A DNA stretch of 64,000 bases, taken from the NCBI RefSeq assembly GCF_009617585.1, contig NZ_WIXI01000051.1, positions 585,049-649,048 of the forward strand. The letters are read 5' to 3'. A model generated the notes under the pieces. It was given only the letters and a program-made list of their open reading frames with translations, was not told where the DNA came from and did no database searches. How positions within the stretch are numbered: the first letter of the stretch is position 1; the number at the start of each line of letters is the position of its first letter. Both the position numbers and the translations under genes were made by a program. Positions 33,199 to 41,190 of this stretch are shown here, piece after piece. This DNA is from Endobacterium cereale. Its GTDB lineage: Bacteria > Pseudomonadota > Alphaproteobacteria > Rhizobiales > Rhizobiaceae.

Positions 33199-33674
33199 AG
33201 CGGCGGTATCCGCCTTTTCACCGAAGCCCCCTTGATGACGGCGGTACTGGTGACGGCATGATCCGAAAGCGCCTCCAATACATCATCCATCTCCTCTATC
33301 GAATGCACGACAAGACGAGCCAAAAACGGATCATCGCCCGTGACCTTGTCGCATTCGATGAACTGAGGCGTATCCTGAATGAGCTTTTCCACCAGATGCA
33401 GCTTTCCCGGCAGCGGCCGGATGCGCACCATCGCCCGGATCTGATAACCGAGCGCGCGGCTATCGACATCGACGGTGAAGGCGCGGATGACACCATCTGA
33501 AACAAGACGTCTGACGCGCTCCGCTACGCTCGGCGCCGATAGGCCGACCAGCCGCGCCAGTTCCGACATCGGCAGCCGCGCATCCTTATCGAGTACCGAG
33601 AGGATCCGGGCGTCGATGGCATCCAGTGCCTGCTCACCGGATCGAAGGTTTTGGGGCGGTTTTACCTTTGTCAT
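33195..33674 (-). CDS. Lrp/AsnC-family regulator
   Basis: This 159-residue regulator has an N-terminal helix-turn-helix (LDAIDARILSVLDKDARLPMSELARLVGLSAPSVAERVRRLVSDGVI) and a C-terminal RAM ligand domain ending VTSTAVIKGASVKRRIPPL. The start at 33674 gives normal family length; the 60-residue upstream extension is rejected. It is divergent from an EamA exporter 94 bp away, the usual arrangement for an amino-acid-responsive regulator and its transporter. Confidence 0.92.
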   Translation of the reverse strand: MTKVKPPQNLRSGEQALDAIDARILSVLDKDARLPMSELARLVGLSAPSVAERVRRLVSDGVIRAFTVDVDSRALGYQIRAMVRIRPLPGKLHLVEKLIQDTPQFIECDKVTGDDPFLARLVVHSIEEMDDVLEALSDHAVTSTAVIKGASVKRRIPPL

Positions 33675-33768
33675 GCCAGGCAATCTGGCAGTTTTGCCTT
33701 GGCAATTCCATAGATTTTGCGCGGCCGGTTTCACAGACTGAAGCACCATTTTCATCCGAGGTGTTTTC

Positions 33769-34704
33769 ATGCTGATCGGCATTCTGGCGGGGCTTGGCAC
33801 CTGCGCTCTCTGGGGCCTGACCTTCGTCGCGCCGCGCGCGGTCGAACCCTTCACCGCCTGGGATCTGACCGTTGCCCGCTATGGCATTTTCGGCGCGGCC
33901 TGCCTGTTGCTGATGCTGGACGAACGGTTTCGTCCGACCGGCATATCGGCATCCCGGATCGCCGTGGGCCTCCTGCTCGGTGGCTGTGGTTATGTCGGCT
34001 ATTTCGTTTGCGCCGCTTACGCGGTCACGTTGGCCGGCACGGTCATCCCGCCGTTGGTGATTGGTCTCATGCCGGTTCTGACCGCCCTGGTCGCCAACCA
34101 CCGCGAAAGGGCTATGGAATGGCGAGACATCGCTCTGCCTCTGACAATGATCTGCCTGGGGCTGCTGGTGGCCAATCTGCAGACCATCACATCTTCTGCG
34201 CCGCCTGCCCGCCATAACGTATGGCTGGGGACGCTGCTGGCCATTGCAGCCCTTTTCATCTGGATTGCCTATGGCCTCGCCAACGCCAAGATCATGCGCA
34301 GACCCGATGCGCCCGAAAGTCTGCGCTGGACAGGCCTGCAGGGGATTGGGGCAGCATTTGGCAGCGCCATGCTTTTACCGCTGACGGATTTTCATGCGCC
34401 GGGAGAAGCCTTCCTGCCGTTTGCCATATGGGCGGTCGTCATGGGGCTGGCCGGCTCCTGGCTGGCCACGTGGTTGTGGGTCATCGCCTCACGCCGCCTG
34501 CCGCTCGCACTTTCTGCGCAGTTGATCATCGCCGAAACGGTGTTCGGCCTCGGTTACGGTTTTTTCCAAGATGGCCGCTGGCCCACCACAAGTGAAGCCA
34601 TCGGATGCAGCCTGCAGATGATCGGCGTGGCGCTCGGCATCAGAGCCATGAACAGGAGCTCGGCCGCAAAACAGACTGGAAAGCCGCAAAACGCGATAGC
34701 ATGA
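33769..34704 (+). CDS. EamA/DMT-superfamily transporter
   Basis: This 311-residue membrane protein has ten hydrophobic spans in two EamA repeats (ILAGLGTCALWGLTFVAPRAVEPFTAWDLTVARYGIFG... and LLAIAALFIWIAYGLANAKIM...). It should export a metabolite, perhaps an amino acid given the divergent Lrp/AsnC regulator; substrate unknown. It converges on the GNAT gene with four bases between stops. Confidence 0.9.
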   Translation: MLIGILAGLGTCALWGLTFVAPRAVEPFTAWDLTVARYGIFGAACLLLMLDERFRPTGISASRIAVGLLLGGCGYVGYFVCAAYAVTLAGTVIPPLVIGLMPVLTALVANHRERAMEWRDIALPLTMICLGLLVANLQTITSSAPPARHNVWLGTLLAIAALFIWIAYGLANAKIMRRPDAPESLRWTGLQGIGAAFGSAMLLPLTDFHAPGEAFLPFAIWAVVMGLAGSWLATWLWVIASRRLPLALSAQLIIAETVFGLGYGFFQDGRWPTTSEAIGCSLQMIGVALGIRAMNRSSAAKQTGKPQNAIA

Positions 34705-34708
34705 AGCG

Positions 34709-35239
34709 CTAACCCCGCGGATGCCGATACACCAGATCCGCCGGATCGTGCCGCGCCGCATCCGCATCCAGCGCCGCGCCGAGCCGCTCGGCCAAACGGC
34801 AGGACGCCGCATTTTCGGGATGGATATAACTCACCAGCGTCTCGAGCTTGAGCGTTTCGAAAGCCCAGTCGCGCATCAGGCTGGCTGCCTCGAAGGCATA
34901 TCCCCTGCCCTCGAAACCATCATAAAGCATCCACCCGAGTTCGTGTTCGGGAAACAGCGGTCCGGCATTGAGGCCCACCTGACCGATACACTCTCCGGCC
35001 GCCGCCTCGCCCTCACGCGTCTCGATCATCAGCGCGCCATGGCCGAGCAGATGCCACTGCGCGATATCGTGGCAGAACATGCCCCAGGCGATCGCTTCAT
35101 GGTGTGGGCCGCCCATGTAGATGGATCGTTCCGTGGCCATGAAGGCGGCATAGGCCGGCCAGTCTTCCATGCGCGGCGCGCGCAGTGTCAGGCGGTCACT
35201 GGCGAGTGTGGGGATCGCGGCAGTCGGCAAATGGCTCAT
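34709..35239 (-). CDS. GNAT-family N-acetyltransferase
   Basis: This 176-residue RimJ/RimL-type acetyltransferase starts with PTLASDRLTLRAPRMEDWPAYAAFM. Acetyl-CoA-binding elements include QVGLNAGPLFPEHELGWMLYDGFEGRGYAFEAASLMRDWAFETL and the C-terminal VSYIHPENAASCRLAERLGAALD. Substrate unknown. It lies downstream of pyk on the same strand but is separated from it by a terminator. Confidence 0.92.
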   Translation of the reverse strand: MSHLPTAAIPTLASDRLTLRAPRMEDWPAYAAFMATERSIYMGGPHHEAIAWGMFCHDIAQWHLLGHGALMIETREGEAAAGECIGQVGLNAGPLFPEHELGWMLYDGFEGRGYAFEAASLMRDWAFETLKLETLVSYIHPENAASCRLAERLGAALDADAARHDPADLVYRHPRG

Positions 35240-35251
35240 GAAAACATCCCT

Positions 35252-35283
35252 GAAAAACAGAAACGGCCGGATTGCTCCGGCCG
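35252..35283 (-). terminator. Intrinsic terminator of pyk
   Basis: On the minus strand CGGCCGGA pairs with TCCGGCCG across a GCAA loop and is followed by a T-rich tail. It lies 31 bases after the pyk stop and before the GNAT start. Confidence 0.85.
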
Positions 35284-35313
35284 CTCGAATGTCATTGCAA
35301 TCTCTGCAGAGCG

Positions 35314-36753
35314 TTAGACAGCGCTTTGGCCATCAGCGCCGATATAGGCGATGCGGACCATGTTGGTGGCGCCCGGCGTGCCGAGCGGAACGCCGGCCGA
35401 GATGATGATACGGTCGCCCGGCTTGCCGAACTGTTCGTCGGCAACGATGCGGCAGGCGCGGTTGACCATGTCGTCGAGGTCGGTCGCGTCATGAGTAACG
35501 ACACAGTGCAGGCCCCAGCAGACCGACAGGCGACGGGCCGTCTGCACCTTCGGCGAAAGTGCCAGGATCGGAACATTCGGACGCTCACGCGAGGCACGCA
35601 GGCCGGTCGTGCCCGACGAGGTGTAGGTGACGATGGCGGCCAGGTTCAGCGTTTCGGCGATCTGGCGGGCAGCCAGCGAAATGGCATCGGCGCCGGTTGC
35701 TTCGGGAAGCGCACGCTGTGCGTAGATGATGCTCGGGTAAAGCGGATCCTGCTCCACCTGATGCGCGATCGAGGCCATCATCGAGACGGCTTCGACCGGA
35801 TACTGGCCAGAAGCCGATTCGGCTGACAGCATGACGGCATCCGCGCCTTCGAACACGGCGATCGACACGTCCGAGACTTCGGCGCGAGTCGGGACCGGTG
35901 CGGTGATCATCGATTCCAGCATCTGCGTGGCAACGACGACCGGCTTGCCGGCGCGGCGGCAGGCGCGGGTCAGCTGCTTCTGGATGCCCGGAACCATCTG
36001 GATTGGCATTTCGACACCGAGGTCGCCACGGGCAACCATCAGCGCGTCGGAAAGCTCGATGATTTCTTCGATGCGCTCGAGAGCCTGCGGCTTTTCGATC
36101 TTCGACATCAGGCCGACGCGGCCACCGGAAATGCGGCGCACTTCGACCAGATCTTCCGGGCGCTGCACGAAGGAGAGCGCAACCCAGTCGACATCGTCGG
36201 TGGCAAGAACGGCGTCGAGGTCGGCGCGGTCCTTGTCGGTCAGAACGCCGACTTCGAGCAGCGTGTCGGGCAGGCTGACGCCCTTGCGGTCGGAAATGCT
36301 GGTGCCGGCTACGACCGTACAGACGATCGACGTGCCATCGGTCTTGGTTGCCTTCAGCGCCAGCTTGCCGTCGTCGATCAGCAGGCGGTCACCGACCTTC
36401 ACGGAAGACAGGATTTCCGGATGCGGCAGGAAAACACGGTTTTCGTCGCCCGGCTCTTCATTGTTGTCGAGCGTGAACGTCTGGCCGGGAGTGAGCGTGA
36501 CCTTGGTGTTGGCGAACTTGCCAACGCGCAGTTTCGGGCCCTGAAGGTCGGCGAGAATGCCGATCGGGCGACCGGAACGGGCTTCCACGGCGCGGATGCG
36601 CGTGATCAGCGTGCGCATCATGTCGTGGCTGGCATGGCTCATGTTGATACGAAAGAGATCGGCGCCGGCTTCGTGCAGCTTCTCGATCATCGCCTCTTCG
36701 GACGATGCCGGACCGAGAGTTGCAAGAATTTTTACCTTGCGATTACGCTTCAT
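35314..36753 (-). CDS. pyk: Pyruvate kinase
   Basis: This 479-residue enzyme converts phosphoenolpyruvate and ADP to pyruvate and ATP. Signatures include KILATLGPASSEEAMIEKLHEAGADLFRINMSHA, LADLQGPKLRVGKF, the active-site region LMSKIEKPQALERIEEIIELSDALMVARGDLGVEMP and ATQMLESMITAPVPTRAEVSDV. Its ATG overlaps the stop of the upstream DUF1036 gene by one base, so the two are coupled. With pgk and fbaB it completes lower-glycolysis coverage in the window, and a LacI-type operator upstream of the pair matches that of fbaB. Confidence 0.98.
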   Translation of the reverse strand: MKRNRKVKILATLGPASSEEAMIEKLHEAGADLFRINMSHASHDMMRTLITRIRAVEARSGRPIGILADLQGPKLRVGKFANTKVTLTPGQTFTLDNNEEPGDENRVFLPHPEILSSVKVGDRLLIDDGKLALKATKTDGTSIVCTVVAGTSISDRKGVSLPDTLLEVGVLTDKDRADLDAVLATDDVDWVALSFVQRPEDLVEVRRISGGRVGLMSKIEKPQALERIEEIIELSDALMVARGDLGVEMPIQMVPGIQKQLTRACRRAGKPVVVATQMLESMITAPVPTRAEVSDVSIAVFEGADAVMLSAESASGQYPVEAVSMMASIAHQVEQDPLYPSIIYAQRALPEATGADAISLAARQIAETLNLAAIVTYTSSGTTGLRASRERPNVPILALSPKVQTARRLSVCWGLHCVVTHDATDLDDMVNRACRIVADEQFGKPGDRIIISAGVPLGTPGATNMVRIAYIGADGQSAV

Positions 36754-37223
36754 CAGTTCTGGCCTTCTTGCGTGCCGGGAGTGTCGGAGAGCTGGACCAT
36801 CCAGCTCCCCTGCCGGCCTGTGTCATATTCCTTGAAGCCCATCTTCTGGTAACCGCGGGCAAAGCAGTCTCCGACACCGGTAATCTTGAATTCGTTTTCG
36901 GCGACGCACATGCTGACTTCGCCGGTCCAACGGCCACCACGGGCTGAGTCTTCGGCATAGAGATAATAATAACGTGATTCTAATTCGCCCTCGATGAGAG
37001 TGGCGCAGCTGGAGGCAGGAACCTGCCACCAACCTTCGGAAATCCATCCTTCCTGGGCACGGTACCCGATACCGACACCGACGAGATTCTGCGTGCCGTT
37101 ACACACACGGAAATCGGCGCGCGCTTCGCTGGGAGCAAAGAGCGGGATGGCAACAGCAAGCGCCAGACCGAAAAGGGTTGGCGACAAAAGGGCGGACATG
37201 GAGAACAAGGACGATTTTGACAC
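36753..37223 (-). CDS. DUF1036 exported protein in the pyk transcription unit
   Basis: This 156-residue protein has an N-terminal signal peptide (through LFAPSEARA), followed by DFRVCNGTQNLVGVGIGYRAQEGWISEGWWQVPASSCATLIEGELESRYYYLYAEDSARGG, the DUF1036 signature with conserved tryptophans and cysteines. It is probably periplasmic; function unknown. The start is a GTG at 37223, keeping a Lys in the n-region; the ATG at 37199 is a credible alternative. Its stop overlaps the pyk start. Confidence 0.88.
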   Translation of the reverse strand: MSKSSLFSMSALLSPTLFGLALAVAIPLFAPSEARADFRVCNGTQNLVGVGIGYRAQEGWISEGWWQVPASSCATLIEGELESRYYYLYAEDSARGGRWTGEVSMCVAENEFKITGVGDCFARGYQKMGFKEYDTGRQGSWMVQLSDTPGTQEGQN

Positions 37224-37286
37224 GGTTTGTGGCGGGGTCCCCTGCTATATCAGATGCGACTGTCTTGGCGCGACGGCGATCGAAAG

Positions 37287-37321
37287 TCAAACGAAACTCT
37301 AATCGTTTAGCGTCCGTTTGA
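37287..37321. promoter_or_regulatory. LacI-family-type operator upstream of DUF1036-pyk
   Basis: CTAATCGTTTAG (37299-37310) is a pseudo-palindrome around a central CG, like the fbaB sites. Inverted repeats AAACGA (37289-37294)/TCGTTT (37303-37308) and TCAAACG (37287-37293)/CGTTTGA (37315-37321) surround it. It lies about 65-100 bases upstream of the DUF1036 start. Control by the same regulator as fbaB, possibly PckR, is inference. Confidence 0.5.
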
Positions 37322-37437
37322 GAGCCGAATCCCAGCGTTTATGACGCCTTTGCCTTGCTTATCCGCAATCTGCGTGCGATCAAGCGCGCGGGTAAAAATC
37401 ACACAAAACAAACAATTGACAAGCCGGGCAGCAGGCA

Positions 37438-38232
37438 ATGCAGGACTTCAGTTCCTACGAAATTCTACAGGGAAATTATGACGGCGGGATGGTGCTGCTC
37501 GCAGATCACGCGATGAACCGGTTGCCACCCGGTTATGGTTCGCTCGGGCTCGATGAGACTGCCTTCGCGCGCCACATCGCCTATGACATCGGCATCGAAG
37601 GCCTCACCCGCCGGCTGGCCGCCATGCTTGACATCCCTGCCGTGCTTTGCGGTTTCTCAAGGCTGCTGATCGACCCCAATCGCGGCGAGGACGACCCGAC
37701 CCTGATCATGCGCATTTCAGATGGCGCAATCATTCCGGGAAATCATCCGATCGCCAACAGCGAATGGGAGCATAGGCTCAACGCCTTTCATCGCCCCTAC
37801 CATCAGGCCGTCGACTTGACGATCGTCAAAGCTGCACAACAAAGCGGCAAAACGCCGCTGGTTGTGTCTCTCCACTCCTTTACGCCGGCCTGGAAGGGCG
37901 TACCCCGCCCCTGGCATGCGTCCGTTTTGTGGGACAGCGATCATCGCGCCGTAAAACCACTTCTGGCGATGCTGCGCGCCGACCCGAACCTGTTCATCGG
38001 CGACAACGAGCCTTATGATGGCGCCCTGAAGAACGACACGATGTATCGCCACTGCATGCGCCCCGGCATTGCGCACGCGCTGCTGGAAGTGCGGCAGGAC
38101 CTGATCGGTGACGACAGGGGCATGGACGAATGGGCAGAGCGGCTGGCGCCGATATTTGCGAAAATGAATGCCGATCCGGCATTGCATGAAACAAGAATAT
38201 TTCCGTCGCGCACCGGCCCCTACCCGGCCTGA
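37438..38232 (+). CDS. N-formylglutamate amidohydrolase family protein
   Basis: This 264-residue protein has the FGase pattern: VLLADHAMNRLPPGYGSLGL, ARHIAYDIGIEGLTRRLAAML, RLLIDPNRGEDDPTLIMRISDGAIIPGN, LVVSLHSFTPAW and ALLEVRQDLIGDDRGMDEWAERLAP. The family is related to zinc carboxypeptidases and includes HutG of histidine degradation, but no hut genes are adjacent, so the true substrate may be another N-formyl or N-acyl amino acid. It is followed 32 bp later by a DUF1244 gene with a strong ribosome site. Confidence 0.88.
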   Translation: MQDFSSYEILQGNYDGGMVLLADHAMNRLPPGYGSLGLDETAFARHIAYDIGIEGLTRRLAAMLDIPAVLCGFSRLLIDPNRGEDDPTLIMRISDGAIIPGNHPIANSEWEHRLNAFHRPYHQAVDLTIVKAAQQSGKTPLVVSLHSFTPAWKGVPRPWHASVLWDSDHRAVKPLLAMLRADPNLFIGDNEPYDGALKNDTMYRHCMRPGIAHALLEVRQDLIGDDRGMDEWAERLAPIFAKMNADPALHETRIFPSRTGPYPA

Positions 38233-38264
38233 ACACAGACAGCGACAGACAAGGAGATCGCAGG

Positions 38265-38573
38265 ATGAGCGACCTGACCGAACAGCAGACATTGGAACTC
38301 GAAGCCGCAGCCTTTCGCCGGCTGGTCAGCCACCTGCGTGAACGCAGCGATGTCCAGAACATCGACATGATGAATCTCGCCGGTTTCTGCCGCAATTGCC
38401 TGTCCAACTGGTATCTCGACGCCGCCAACGAGAAGGGTATTGCCCTGACCAAGGACGCATCCCGCGAAATCGTCTATGGCATGCCCTATGAGGATTGGAA
38501 AAACCTGCATCAGGCACAGGCACCCGACGCTCAAAAAGCCGCATTCGAACGCAACAAGCCTTCGCATGGGTAA
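38265..38573 (+). CDS. DUF1244 protein
   Basis: This 102-residue protein matches DUF1244: AFRRLVSHLRERSDVQNIDMMNLAGFCRNCLSNWYLDAANEKGI and EIVYGMPYEDWKNLHQ. The FCRNCL cysteine pair is conserved and may bind a metal. AAGGAG precedes the ATG at ideal distance. It is probably cotranscribed with the amidohydrolase upstream. Function unknown. A small palindrome, CCATTCA/TGAATGG (38582-38599), follows. Confidence 0.9.
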   Translation: MSDLTEQQTLELEAAAFRRLVSHLRERSDVQNIDMMNLAGFCRNCLSNWYLDAANEKGIALTKDASREIVYGMPYEDWKNLHQAQAPDAQKAAFERNKPSHG

Positions 38574-38687
38574 GCCGGGCTCCATTCAATAATGAATGGT
38601 TCCAAACGCGATTTGGCTTGACCTCGCCCGCACTTCACGGCAGGTGACACCACCCGTAAAATTGTCGAGACTATTTAGGAGGCCCCG

Positions 38688-38969
38688 ATGTCTGATGCTC
38701 ATGGCGTCGCCCGCGACCAACTCCGCGCCTTTATCGAGCGCATCGAAAGACTGGAAGAAGAAAAGAAGACCATCGCCGACGACATCAAGGATGTGTATGG
38801 CGAGGCAAAGTCGATGGGTTACGACACCAAGATCATGAAAAAGGTCATCGCCCTTCGCAAGAAGGACGACCAGGAGCGCATGGAAGAGGATCTCATCCTC
38901 GACACCTATCTCTCCGCCCTAGGCATGATCCCCGGCGCCGGCGCCGAGGAAGAAGAAGCAGCTGCCTGA
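38688..38969 (+). CDS. gapR: GapR-family nucleoid-associated protein (DUF2312)
   Basis: This 93-residue protein begins with GVARDQLRAFIERIERLEEE and contains ADDIKDVYGEAKSMGYDTKIMKKVIALRKKD, the DUF2312 signature. The Caulobacter member GapR is an essential protein that encircles overtwisted AT-rich DNA ahead of replication and transcription. The acidic tail EEEEAAA is a local variation. TAGGAGG precedes the ATG and a strong terminator follows, so it is probably monocistronic. Confidence 0.92.
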   Translation: MSDAHGVARDQLRAFIERIERLEEEKKTIADDIKDVYGEAKSMGYDTKIMKKVIALRKKDDQERMEEDLILDTYLSALGMIPGAGAEEEEAAA

Positions 38970-38996
38970 TCGGTAGCCTTCAGTTCCGGACTTTCG

Positions 38997-39034
38997 AAAG
39001 GGCGGCCGCGTTTTTCGCGACCGCCCTTTTCCTT
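38997..39034. terminator. Bidirectional terminator between gapR and the Crp/Fnr gene
   Basis: AAAGGGCGG (38997-39005) pairs with CCGCCCTTT (39021-39029), extended inside by CGCG/CGCG. T-rich tracts lie on both sides of the converging genes. Confidence 0.88.
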
Positions 39035-39041
39035 TGAGGCG

Positions 39042-39740
39042 TCACGCCGATTTCTCGTTTTCCGCCAGCGCCTTCAATCCCGCCACATCACGCACCAGCA
39101 GTTTTTGCCGTCCGCCGGTCACCAGCCCCCTGCCTTCCCAGGCGCTAAGGATACGTGACACCGTGTGCAGCGTCGTCCCTGTCAGCTCGGCAATGTCCTG
39201 CCGGGTGATAGGGAAATCGATGCGCAGGCCGTCCTCCTCTTCGCGCCCCGCCTGTTCGCTCAGCCGCAGAACCGCATGCGCCACCCGCCGCTCCACCTCT
39301 TCGGTCGAAATCTCGCGGATGCGCGTATGCGCCTCCTGCAGGCGCTGACCGATCGTGGTCATCGCCGTCACCGCCAGTCGCGGATTTTGCTCGATCATCG
39401 GCGACCACAGATCCATCGGCCAGCATAGGGCGACGGCTTCAGACACGCACAGCGCCGTGCCGGGATAATCGGTCCGCTGCAGCGCCCTGGCAATCCCGAA
39501 CAGATCACCGGGATTGACCATTCGCACGATCACCTGCTCGCCTTGAGGCGTCACCTGACTGACCTTCAGCCGTCCGTTCAGAAGCAGGAAAAAATGCGTG
39601 GCCGGCGCACCTTGCTCGAACACCGCATCGCCCACAGCAATCCGCCGCGACACCGCATGAGAGAGCATGGCCTCGATATCACCATCGGCCATGTCGGCGA
39701 AAAGCGGAAGGTGTTTGACGAGACTGATATCGAGCTTCAC
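39042..39740 (-). CDS. Crp/Fnr-family regulator, probably NO-responsive type
   Basis: This 232-residue protein has a cyclic-nucleotide-binding-like N-terminal domain (IAVGDAVFEQGAPATHFFLLLNGRLKVSQVTPQGEQVIVRMVNPGDLFGIA) and a C-terminal winged helix (FPITRQDIAELTGTTLHTVSRILSAWEGRGLV). The N-terminal cysteine cluster of Fe-S FNR is absent. The recognition helix TLHTVSR keeps the Ser-Arg pair of the FNR/DNR/NnrR group. It is divergent from nnrS, so an NnrR/DNR-like nitric-oxide response is the best guess. A matching half-site motif lies in the shared intergenic region. Confidence 0.88.
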   Translation of the reverse strand: MKLDISLVKHLPLFADMADGDIEAMLSHAVSRRIAVGDAVFEQGAPATHFFLLLNGRLKVSQVTPQGEQVIVRMVNPGDLFGIARALQRTDYPGTALCVSEAVALCWPMDLWSPMIEQNPRLAVTAMTTIGQRLQEAHTRIREISTEEVERRVAHAVLRLSEQAGREEEDGLRIDFPITRQDIAELTGTTLHTVSRILSAWEGRGLVTGGRQKLLVRDVAGLKALAENEKSA

Positions 39741-39821
39741 ATCCGACCTCCACGTCGTCTGGCATATCGGCCCGCATCTGCAAGCCTCCAGACCTGACTA
39801 ACTGCCTCATCTTCATTCTAC

Positions 39822-39835
39822 TTGCGATTCATCAA
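39822..39835. promoter_or_regulatory. FNR/NnrR-like box upstream of nnrS
   Basis: TTGCGATTCATCAA fits the TTG-N8-CAA core of FNR/NnrR-type sites, with one TTGCG half (NnrR-like) and one ATCAA half (FNR-like). It lies 55-68 bases before the nnrS ATG, in the gap shared with the Crp/Fnr gene. Confidence 0.5.
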
Positions 39836-39889
39836 AGAAGGCTGGATTTTTTCAAGCCAGTTTTGGCGAGCATTTTCAGGAGCCTCGCC

Positions 39890-41110
39890 ATGTCCACCAT
39901 CGACCAGACCCAAACGCCACGACGCGGCGCCGTTCCGCGCGGACTTCTGCAGACCGGGCCGGTACTGTTTTCCTATGGTTTCCGGCCGTTTTTCCTCGGT
40001 GGCGCCATCTGGGCCTGCGTCACCATGGTCCTTTGGATCGCAACGCTCGCCGGCCAGATCGAGATCGCGTCCGCGTACGGGCTTTACGCCTGGCACGCCC
40101 ATGAAATGCTGTTCGGTTTCGGCAGCGCCATTCTCGCCGGCTTTTTCCTCACCGCCGTACCCAACTGGACGGGCCGTCTGCCGGTTTCCGGCTGGCCGCT
40201 GGCCGGGCTGTTTTCGCTCTGGTGCCTTGGCCGGCTCGCCATGCTGTTTCCGGACGTCATCGGCGCATTGCCGGCCGCGACGATGGATGCACTGTTCCTG
40301 CCGGCTCTTCTCACCATCAGCGCCCGCGAAATCATCGCAGGCAAGCAATGGAAAAACCTGAAAGTGCTGATCGGGCTCGGCGTGCTCACCGCCGCCAACC
40401 TCGGTTTTCACTACGAGGCGATTGTCATCGGCGCAGCTGATTATGCCTCGCGATTCGGCATATCCGCCTATATCACCCTCATCTGCGTGATCGGTGGCCG
40501 CATCATTCCAAGCTTTACCCGTAACTGGCTGGCCAAACAGGGTGCGACGCGTTTTCCAGCACCGTTCAGCCGTTTCGACATGATCACCATCCTCGCATCG
40601 GTCGCGGCACTGCTCCTCTGGTCCCTCTCGCCGGAAGGGGTGGTCACTGCCATTGTCGGCTGTGGCGCAGGGGCGTTGCAATTTGCCCGCCTCTATCGCT
40701 GGCGCGGCTGGACGACGACGAGCGAAACGCTCGTCACCATTCTCCACATCGCCTATCTCTTCGTGCCCTTCGGCTTCGTGGCCATCGCAGCCTCCGCACT
40801 CGGCTGGATCGACCGGGCATCGGCCACGCATATTCTCACCGTCGGCACCATGTCGGCAATGATGCTGGCCGTGATGACACGCGCCACCCGTGGCCATACA
40901 GGACGGCAGCTGACGGCATCGAAAATGACAAACCTCTGCTACGCCGCCATTCTGTTATGCGCACTGGTTCGACCGCTCTCCGCCATTTTGCCTGCGTATC
41001 TGGTCCTGATCTATGCATCCGCCGGCCTGTTCTGGCTTGCGGCCTTCGGGCTCTATCTCATCGAATACGGCCCGATGCTGACACGCGTCCGTCGCCAGGC
41101 GATGGGTTGA
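39890..41110 (+). CDS. nnrS: NnrS-family membrane protein
   Basis: This 406-residue polytopic protein of about twelve spans matches NnrS: GPVLFSYGFRPFFLGGAIWACVTMVLW, YAWHAHEMLFGFGSAILAGFFLTAVPNWTGR, GGRIIPSFTRNW and MSAMMLAVMTRATRGHTGR. Conserved histidines in WHAHEM are thought to bind haem and copper. NnrS helps cells withstand nitric oxide stress. AGGAG lies eight bases before the ATG at 39890. No nitrite or nitric oxide reductase gene is in the window. Confidence 0.94.
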   Translation: MSTIDQTQTPRRGAVPRGLLQTGPVLFSYGFRPFFLGGAIWACVTMVLWIATLAGQIEIASAYGLYAWHAHEMLFGFGSAILAGFFLTAVPNWTGRLPVSGWPLAGLFSLWCLGRLAMLFPDVIGALPAATMDALFLPALLTISAREIIAGKQWKNLKVLIGLGVLTAANLGFHYEAIVIGAADYASRFGISAYITLICVIGGRIIPSFTRNWLAKQGATRFPAPFSRFDMITILASVAALLLWSLSPEGVVTAIVGCGAGALQFARLYRWRGWTTTSETLVTILHIAYLFVPFGFVAIAASALGWIDRASATHILTVGTMSAMMLAVMTRATRGHTGRQLTASKMTNLCYAAILLCALVRPLSAILPAYLVLIYASAGLFWLAAFGLYLIEYGPMLTRVRRQAMG

Positions 41111-41136
41111 AGCAGCCACGAAAACCCACCCAAAGA

Positions 41137-41169
41137 AAAAGCCCGTGGGAGCGATCCTCACGGGCTTTT
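41137..41169. terminator. Bidirectional terminator after nnrS
   Basis: AAAAGCCCGTG (41137-41147) pairs with CACGGGCTTTT (41159-41169). T-rich tails occur on both strands between the converging nnrS and DUF882 genes. Confidence 0.9.
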
Positions 41170-41190
41170 ATTATCTCAGAAGCGGTTGCT

